DNA of 11,350 nucleotides, taken from Actinomycetes bacterium (lineage in GTDB: Bacteria; Actinomycetota; Actinomycetes; Actinomycetales; Microbacteriaceae). The notes under the pieces are model-generated. The model saw only the letters and a list, made by a program, of their open reading frames with translations, was not told the DNA's origin and did no database searches. The stretch is taken from assembly GCA_030425055.1 (NCBI GenBank), contig JAUHVN010000063.1, positions 1 through 11,350 on the forward strand, given 5' to 3'. A program made the position numbers and the translations under genes. Of the stretch, positions 6,701-11,350 are shown piece after piece (position 1 is the stretch's first letter; the number at the start of each line of letters is the position of its first letter).

Positions 6701-6710
6701 CCACGCGTGG
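6701..6710. promoter_or_regulatory. 10-bp palindrome CCACGCGTGG upstream of the AraC-family gene
   Basis: Perfect 10-bp palindrome ending 3 bp before the proposed TACGCT -10 box of the regulator gene. Its position between -10 and -35 would suit a repressor site, possibly autoregulatory. Short GC palindromes are common in this base composition, so support is weak. Confidence 0.25.
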
Positions 6711-6742
6711 CACTACGCTCTGGGGGCGAACGGGGGAGTCGT

Positions 6743-7738
6743 ATGAGCGTCGTGGGCGGACCGGTCATCCGGCGCGTCATCGACGCGTCACGGGATGCCG
6801 GAACCCGCGACGAGCTGCTTGCGAGTGTGGGGCTCGCGCCGAACGCCTCACCGCGCGAGGCCGCCCGCGAAGCGGTCGCAGCGGACGCCTACTACGACCT
6901 GCTCGAGCGGGTCACGCGGCCGGGCGACCACAGCCTGCCGCTCCGCTACGCGACGCTGCTACATGCCGACGATCTCGGGGCGCTCGGTCTCGGGCTGAAG
7001 ACCGCACCCACCGTGCGCGACGCGTTGCTGCGATTGGTCCGCTACATCCTGGTGCTCAGTGACACCCTCGAGTACGAGCTGCACGAGGGGCGGCATCCGG
7101 CCCTCGTCATGTCGCGGCCCAGCCATCGCCGCGGCGCCCAGCTGGCCAACGAGTGCGCGCTCGCCGCCGTCGTGTCGGTGCTGCGGACGACATCGGGCGC
7201 CGACGTGCAGCTCACCGGGGTGACGTTCCGGCATCCCGGACCGGCTTCGGCGGCCGAACACGAGGCGTTCTTCGGCTGCCCGGTGCACTTCGACGCCGAA
7301 CGCAACGCCATCGGGTTCACTCCGGCCGTGCTCGACTACCCGACGCAGCTGGGCGACGAGGGCCTGTCGGCGTACTTCCTCGCCGAGCTCGACGCGCTCA
7401 AGCGCGAGAGCTCTGATCAGTCGGTGCGCTCGCTTGTGTACGCGGCGGTGACCGACGCCCTGCCTGACGGCGTTCCGCGGCGGGCGGTGATCGCCCGACG
7501 GTTGGGCATGAGCGAGCGGACGCTGCACCGGCGGCTGGCCGACGAGGGAGCGTCGTTCCAGTCGGTCGCCCGCGCGGCGCAGCTCGACGTGGCCGAGTCG
7601 CTGCTGGCGCAGACGGCAAACTCGCTCGGTGACGTCGCCTTCCTCGCCGGCTTCTCAGACCAGAGCGCGTTCTCGCGCGCATTCCGCGCTCACGCCGGGT
7701 GCACGCCGATGGCCTACCGCACCGCGGCGGCCGGCTGA
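6743..7738 (+). CDS. AraC-family transcriptional regulator with Arabinose_bd-type N-terminal domain
   Basis: 331-aa transcription factor. Residues about 15-200 resemble the Arabinose_bd (PF12625) sensing domain of the OruR/ArgR-like AraC subgroup: HADDLGALGLGLKTAPTVRDALLRLVRY at 74-101, then VTFRHPGPASAAEHEAFFGCPVHFDAERNAIGF at 160-192. The C-terminus has the double HTH: RRAVIARRLGMSERTLHRRLADEG (246-269) and SLGDVAFLAGFSDQSAFSRAFRAHAG (294-319), then the family ending TPMAYR. The ATG at 6743 follows GGGGGAG by 4 nt. Divergent placement over 144 bp suggests that it controls the membrane/oxidoreductase operon in response to a small molecule that is not identifiable here. No truncation or frameshift is seen. 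Confidence 0.94.
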   Translation: MSVVGGPVIRRVIDASRDAGTRDELLASVGLAPNASPREAAREAVAADAYYDLLERVTRPGDHSLPLRYATLLHADDLGALGLGLKTAPTVRDALLRLVRYILVLSDTLEYELHEGRHPALVMSRPSHRRGAQLANECALAAVVSVLRTTSGADVQLTGVTFRHPGPASAAEHEAFFGCPVHFDAERNAIGFTPAVLDYPTQLGDEGLSAYFLAELDALKRESSDQSVRSLVYAAVTDALPDGVPRRAVIARRLGMSERTLHRRLADEGASFQSVARAAQLDVAESLLAQTANSLGDVAFLAGFSDQSAFSRAFRAHAGCTPMAYRTAAAG

Positions 7739-7763
7739 CCGCCCTCAACCCTCGCTCAGCCGG
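7731..7763. terminator. Possible bidirectional terminator spanning two convergent stop codons
   Basis: CCGGCTGA (7731-7738) and TCAGCCGG (7756-7763) are perfect 8-bp inverted arms separated by 17 nt. Each arm contains the stop codon of one convergent gene. The loop is long and no T-run follows, so termination is only suggested by position. The symmetry could simply reflect two proteins ending in the same Gly-stop codons. Confidence 0.3.
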
Positions 7764-9414
7764 ATGGCGCGGGGATGGTCGTCACCTCGACGGGCACGAC
7801 CGTGAGCTCGAGGCCGACGGGGCTGTCGAAGTCCGCCTGGAGCGCATCCGCGAGGGACGCGGCGTCGGGAGGATCGCCCGACCCGGTGACGGTGACGCGA
7901 ACCTCGCTGCCCGACACCGAGACATCCGTCACTGCGAACTCCGAGTCGTCTCCGAGCCAGTCTTCGACGGTGCTCTGCGCGTCGCGCTCGCGGTTCTCGC
8001 TCTGCAGCAGACCCTCCGACGTGAGCATGAGCGGGAGCAGAATGATTCCGGCCAGCGCAAGGAAGGGCGCGACCGTCTGCAGGATCTGCCGGGGCTTGTT
8101 GCGCAGCGCATAGGGCCGCGCGAACCCGGTGATGACGAAGACCGCCGCGGCCGCGAGCACGATCGCGACGAAGTTGGTGAGGAACAGCAGCGATGCCCCG
8201 CCGGCGTCATCGAACCGCCCGCCGTTGAGGCTCACACCGACGACGGCGAGCGGCGGAACCAGCGCGACGGCGATGGCGACGCCGGCGATGCCGCTCGCGA
8301 CGCGGGAGTTGACGGTGGCGAAGGCGCCCGCGGCCCCGGCGGCGAGGGCGATGAGCATGTCGACCGTGTTGGGGCTCACGCGCGAGATGATCTGCGAGTT
8401 GGTCGTGAACGAGACCGCCACCGGAGCCCAGGCCGTGATGCCGTAGGCGAGCACGATCGCGACCGCCGCGCCAGACGCGACCAGGAGCGCGGACTCGAGC
8501 GCACGGCGGCCCCAGCCGTTCACGATTGCGCCGGCCAGCCCGAGAATGGGGGTCATGAGCGGGGCGACCAGCATCGCACCGATGATCACCGCCGTGGAGT
8601 CGGCCAGCACCGCGAAGGTCGCGATCGCGACCGACAGCACGAGCATGACCCACCACGTGCCGAGCTTCGTGAGCCGCTGGGGCCGCTCGAGGTAGAGCCC
8701 CTCGGCCTGTTCGGCGCGGCCCTTCCGCCCGACATCCGACCCGTCGATCCAGTCCCACAGCACGTCGGCGATGGTCGCCGTCGCCGGATCCACGCCCGCT
8801 CCGCGCGATGACCGGCGGAAACTCCATGAGATCAGCACGAACCCGACGATGAGCGAGATCGACGCCGCGCTGACGATCGCCGAGGACACGATCGACGACG
8901 GCACGGTGAAGGCGAGGATCCCGATGATGATGGCCAGACCGCCTCCGACCACGCCGGGGAGGGGGTCGCGTCCGCCACGTCTCATCAACGCGGCGATGAC
9001 CGCGATCACACCGCGAATGCCGATGTAGATGCCCAGCAGGCCAACGGTGATCGTGAGGGTCAGATCGCCCGACCCGTTGTAGGTGAGCACGGCCAGAAGC
9101 GCCGCGAGCACGACAGCCGCCAGGCCACGCGGCGCGGTGAGCCACCGGCTGATGTGGCGCCCGAACCAGCGGCGGCCGGTCAGAGAATAGAAGAGATCCA
9201 TCAACCCGCTGAATGCCAGGAGCCCGATCAGGATGAAGGCCACGAGATTGGTCGTCGCGCCGGGCAGCAGCAGCACCACCGTGCCCACCCCGATGGCGAC
9301 CAGGCCCTGCAGGGCGACCGGATTGGATAGCGCTTCGACGGCCGCTCGCACCTGGTCGCGCAGGCGTGCATCCCGGCTGGTGTCGACCCTGTCCGCGGTG
9401 TCGTCGATCGTCAT
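7756..9414 (-). CDS. HdeD-like (DUF308) and DUF389 fusion membrane protein
   Basis: 552-aa integral membrane protein with two recognisable halves. Residues about 30-200 resemble HdeD/DUF308: six helices in repeated pairs with motifs such as ALQGLVAIGVGTVVLLLPG and GGLAIIIGILAFTVPS. After a charged linker (200-250) comes a DUF389 (TIGR00341-type) core: STAVIIGAMLVAPLMTPILG (273-292), IALAAGAAGAFA (355-366), GIAGVAIAVALVPPLAVVG (375-393) and FLTNFVAIVLAAAAVF (411-426). A soluble tail (about 470-552) has alternating strands like the usual DUF389 extra domain. The ATG at 9414 has GGGAGGGG upstream. HdeD protects enterobacteria from acid; DUF389 has no established activity. The two proline-containing re-entrant-looking motifs hint at a transporter, which is inference. 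It stands alone, downstream of narK on the same strand but with its own promoter signals. Confidence 0.92.
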   Translation of the reverse strand: MTIDDTADRVDTSRDARLRDQVRAAVEALSNPVALQGLVAIGVGTVVLLLPGATTNLVAFILIGLLAFSGLMDLFYSLTGRRWFGRHISRWLTAPRGLAAVVLAALLAVLTYNGSGDLTLTITVGLLGIYIGIRGVIAVIAALMRRGGRDPLPGVVGGGLAIIIGILAFTVPSSIVSSAIVSAASISLIVGFVLISWSFRRSSRGAGVDPATATIADVLWDWIDGSDVGRKGRAEQAEGLYLERPQRLTKLGTWWVMLVLSVAIATFAVLADSTAVIIGAMLVAPLMTPILGLAGAIVNGWGRRALESALLVASGAAVAIVLAYGITAWAPVAVSFTTNSQIISRVSPNTVDMLIALAAGAAGAFATVNSRVASGIAGVAIAVALVPPLAVVGVSLNGGRFDDAGGASLLFLTNFVAIVLAAAAVFVITGFARPYALRNKPRQILQTVAPFLALAGIILLPLMLTSEGLLQSENRERDAQSTVEDWLGDDSEFAVTDVSVSGSEVRVTVTGSGDPPDAASLADALQADFDSPVGLELTVVPVEVTTIPAPSG

Positions 9415-9428
9415 GGGTGCCCCTCCCG

Positions 9429-9446
9429 AGGATGTGCGCACATCCT
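9429..9446. promoter_or_regulatory. 18-bp perfect palindrome upstream of the DUF308-DUF389 gene
   Basis: AGGATGTGCGCACATCCT equals its own reverse complement over 18 bp. It lies 14 bp upstream of the ATG, directly before the ribosome site (9420-9427), and overlaps TAGGAT (9442-9447, minus strand), a good -10 box. A protein bound here would cover the -10 and start point, as repressors do. If transcribed instead, it would form a stem beside the ribosome site. The regulator is not recognised. Confidence 0.6.
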
Positions 9447-9470
9447 ATGGGCGGCCCGCCTTCCTCACCG

Positions 9471-9499
9471 CCGGCGCGCGCGCCGCGTCGCGCGGCCGG
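9471..9499 (-). terminator. GC-rich hairpin after narK, candidate terminator
   Basis: CCGGCGCGCG (9471-9480) can pair with CGCGCG-G-CCGG (9489-9499), giving 10 pairs with one bulged G and an 8-nt loop. It begins one base past the narK stop in the direction of transcription. There is no T-run, but actinobacterial terminators often lack one. It would separate the nar transcript from the DUF308-DUF389 gene. Confidence 0.45.
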
Positions 9500-9500
9500 G

Positions 9501-10724
9501 TCAGGATGCGGCGTCAGCCCGGTGACGCACCTGGAGGAAGACGGTGAAGGCGAGTGCGACGACGGCGGTGAGGCACAGCAGACTGAGCCCGACCGTGTAG
9601 TTGTTCTCCGCGGCGTTGTAGGTCGCTCCCATCACCAGCGGGGGGAAGTACCCGCCCAGGCCGCCGGCCGCCCCCACGATGCCGGTGACCGCGCCTACCC
9701 GCTCTGCGGGAGCCCGTTGCGCCACCCAGGTGAACACGGCGCCCGTGCCCAGCCCGAGGAAGGCGGCCATCGCCACGAACGACGCACCGGCGGCCAGTTC
9801 CGGCGGCGGCTGGAAGGCCAGCACCACGGCCATGACAGCGGCGCCGCCGAGCGAGATCATCAGCACGGTGGCCGGCCCCATCCGGTCCGACAGCAGTCCG
9901 CCGATCGGCCTCGCCACGACCGCCGCGATGGCGAAGCCCGCGGTGCGCGCCCCGGCATTGGTCAGGTCGTAGTCGTAGATGGTGTTGAGATAGGTCGGCA
10001 GGTAGGTCGAGAACGCGACGAACCCTCCGAACGTGACCGCGTACAAGAACGCCATCTGCCACGTGACAGCGAGCTTCGAGGCGGCCGCCAGCTTCGGAAC
10101 GACCGGATCCGTGTTGGGGCTCCACGCCGGGGAGTCCTCCATTGCGAACCACACGATGGCGGCGACCACCAGCAGCGCGCCGGCCATGACGAGGTGGGTC
10201 GCGAGGTAGCCGATCGTGGCGACCAGCACCGGTGTGAAGAACGCCGAGAGCGCGGTGCCCCCCATACCGGCGCCGAACAGGCCCGTCGCGAATCCGCGCT
10301 TGGAGGCGTCGTACCAGGCGTTCACGAACGGGATGCCGATGGCGAAGGTCGTGCCGGCGATGCCGAGCAGGAACCCGAAGGCGATCAGGAGAGCGTACGA
10401 GTTCGCGAGCCCGGCGATGGCCACGAGCACCACGGGGATCGCGGTGGCGGCGGTGAGAACGGTGAACATGAGTCGGCCGCCGAAGCGGTCGGTCAGCGCG
10501 CCCGTGACGATGCGCCCGACCGAGCCGACGATCACGGGCGTCGCTATCAGGATCGAGGTCTGCGTCGCATCCAGCCCCATGTTCGCCGCGTACTGCACCC
10601 CCAGCGGTGCGATCAGGTTCCACGCCCAGAAGGTGATCGTGAAGGCGAGGAGTGCGAGCCACAGATTCTTCGTGCGACCGGGGAGGATCTGCGGCGTCGC
10701 CGGGGCCGAGGCGGCGGTTGTCAT
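9501..10724 (-). CDS. narK: NarK-type nitrate/nitrite transporter (MFS)
   Basis: 407-aa inner-membrane transporter of the nitrate/nitrite porter branch of the major facilitator superfamily, about 12 helices. Substrate arginines expected in helices 2 and 8 are present: R71 in GSVGRIVTGALTDRFGGR and R272 in VVARPIGGLLSDRMG. Both Gly-rich nitrate signatures are visible, in helix 5 (GFATGLFGAGMGGTALSAFF, 144-163) and helix 11 (GAVTGIVGAAGGLGGYFPP, 344-362). The ATG at 10724 overlaps the narI stop by 4 bp (ATGA), and GAGAGGGA lies upstream within narI. The length fits single-domain NarK. Gene order puts it at the end of the nitrate reductase operon, where it would import nitrate or export nitrite for respiration; direction and proton coupling cannot be read from sequence. 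Confidence 0.96.
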   Translation of the reverse strand: MTTAASAPATPQILPGRTKNLWLALLAFTITFWAWNLIAPLGVQYAANMGLDATQTSILIATPVIVGSVGRIVTGALTDRFGGRLMFTVLTAATAIPVVLVAIAGLANSYALLIAFGFLLGIAGTTFAIGIPFVNAWYDASKRGFATGLFGAGMGGTALSAFFTPVLVATIGYLATHLVMAGALLVVAAIVWFAMEDSPAWSPNTDPVVPKLAAASKLAVTWQMAFLYAVTFGGFVAFSTYLPTYLNTIYDYDLTNAGARTAGFAIAAVVARPIGGLLSDRMGPATVLMISLGGAAVMAVVLAFQPPPELAAGASFVAMAAFLGLGTGAVFTWVAQRAPAERVGAVTGIVGAAGGLGGYFPPLVMGATYNAAENNYTVGLSLLCLTAVVALAFTVFLQVRHRADAAS

Positions 10725-11350
10725 CGTCGGTTTCCCTCTCGGGTCGTGGTGTCGCGTCGCGGAGCGTCCTTGTCGCTGGTGCGGTCGGGGGTGCCGACCG
10801 GAGCCCACCCGCGCCGGATGCCGCGCGCTGTGCTGGGGCGGCCATCGCGGGAGCGATAGACGATGTAGGGGCGGAACAGGTAGTGCACGGGCGCGGTGAA
10901 GGCGTGGACGAGCCGCGTGAATGGCCAGATCATGAACAGCGCCATGCCGATCAGGGTGTGGATCTGGAAGTCGAGGGTCGCCTCACCCATCGCGGCGATG
11001 TCGGGCTGGAAGACGAACAGCGACCGGAACCACGGCGCGACCGTCTCGCGGTAGGTGACCTCCTGGTGCGGTCCGAACACGCTGATGAGGGTCGTCGCCA
11101 GTCCTGCGACGATCGCGGCGACCAGCACGACGTACATCGTCTTGTCGTTCTTGGTGGTCGCCATGAAGACCGGCCCGGTCGTGCGGCGACGGTAGATCAG
11201 GATGCCGACGCCGACGAGCGTCGCGACCCCGGCGACCGAGCCGAGGCCGAGGGCCATGACGTGGTACATGTCCTCCGACACACCCAGGGCATCGGTCCAC
11301 GGCTTGGGGATCACCAGCCCGAGGCGGTCGTACTGCCTCAGGGTCTGGGC
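10721..11350 (-). CDS. narI: Respiratory nitrate reductase gamma subunit, 5' end outside the window
   Basis: C-terminal 209 residues of the membrane cytochrome b subunit that carries electrons from quinol to NarGH. Recognisable family sequence: LVIPKPWTDALGVSEDMYH, then GVGILIYRRRT, YRETVAPWFRSLF, and FQIHTLIGMALFMIWPFTRLVH, which holds the two C-terminal haem-ligand His equivalents (H131 and H149 counted from the window edge). The end PVHYLFRPYIVYRSRD is typical of actinobacterial NarI, followed by a polar tail of about 40 residues (RPSTARGIRRGW onward) longer than in E. coli. It overlaps narK by ATGA. The frame runs open to the edge, but the 11 or so residues before LGLVIP (AQTLRQYDR) do not look like the expected helix containing GH; see findings. 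A GTG at 11314 has no ribosome site and is not the natural start. Confidence 0.94.
   Translation of the reverse strand, partial: AQTLRQYDRLGLVIPKPWTDALGVSEDMYHVMALGLGSVAGVATLVGVGILIYRRRTTGPVFMATTKNDKTMYVVLVAAIVAGLATTLISVFGPHQEVTYRETVAPWFRSLFVFQPDIAAMGEATLDFQIHTLIGMALFMIWPFTRLVHAFTAPVHYLFRPYIVYRSRDGRPSTARGIRRGWAPVGTPDRTSDKDAPRRDTTTREGNRR

Larger units (their letters stand above)
6599..6742. promoter_or_regulatory. Divergent promoter region of AraC regulator and membrane-protein operon
   Basis: 144-bp gap carrying both promoters. On the minus strand TAGCGT (6639-6644) is a plausible -10 box for the operon. On the plus strand TACGCT (6714-6719) is a plausible -10 for the regulator, giving a leader of about 17 nt, with GGGGGAG (6732-6738) as ribosome site. 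Clear -35 boxes are not visible. Two palindromic elements, at 6655-6667 and 6701-6710, are listed separately. Confidence 0.5.

Noticed and set aside
7699..8811. Plus-strand open frame opposite the DUF308-DUF389 gene
   Set aside because: Charged low-complexity product with no motifs and no ribosome site; it starts inside the AraC gene.
9475..9494. CGCGCG runs as a tandem repeat or Z-DNA element
   Set aside because: Only a few CG units; better explained as the stem of a hairpin just after narK.
9366..10859. Long plus-strand open frame opposite narK
   Set aside because: Low-complexity Arg/Gly/His/Glu-rich translation mirroring an unmistakable transporter; a compositional shadow.
1..11350. Mobile element, phage, CRISPR or tRNA/rRNA genes
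   Set aside because: No transposase or integrase motif, no regularly spaced repeats, no tRNA-like or rRNA-like sequence, and no long gap that could hold one.

Overview
The window is a gene-dense stretch of high-GC chromosomal DNA with short intergenic gaps, 4-bp start/stop overlaps and GTG starts. Together with the close match of its two-component pair to mycobacterial DevS/DevR (DosS/DosR), this points to an actinobacterium. Microbacteriaceae (for example Microbacterium) is my best guess from general gene style, not something the sequence proves. No RNA gene, insertion sequence, CRISPR array, phage gene or origin was seen.

Region 1 (18-3135, minus strand) is a three-gene operon read from right to left: a tandem universal stress protein, a double-GAF histidine kinase of the DevS/DosT type, and a NarL/LuxR response regulator of the DevR type. 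The first GAF domain aligns without gaps to the haem-binding GAF of DosS/DosT around the haem ligand, so it is predicted to sense a diatomic gas or redox state. A sequence resembling the DosR box lies upstream of the operon.

Region 2 (3292-4098, plus strand) is a divergent alpha/beta-hydrolase-fold gene whose catalytic Ser and His positions are occupied by Gly and Ala, so it is probably a pseudoenzyme.

Region 3 (4135-6598, minus strand) is a four-gene operon: a 4-TM membrane protein, a DUF4386 membrane protein, a zinc-independent MDR-family oxidoreductase and another 4-TM membrane protein, the last three joined by GTGA overlaps. It is divergent from an AraC-family regulator (6743-7738, plus strand) that probably controls it. 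An inverted repeat lies in the shared promoter region.

Region 4 (7756-9414, minus strand) is a membrane protein joining an HdeD-like (DUF308) half to a DUF389 half. It is preceded by an 18-bp perfect palindrome overlapping a likely -10 box.

Region 5 (9501-11350, minus strand) is the end of a respiratory nitrate reductase locus: narI (cut by the window edge) overlapping narK by 4 bp. With the oxygen/redox-sensing DevRS-like system 7 kb away, the window reads as a segment concerned with low-oxygen and nitrate-respiring life. That functional link between regions is inference.
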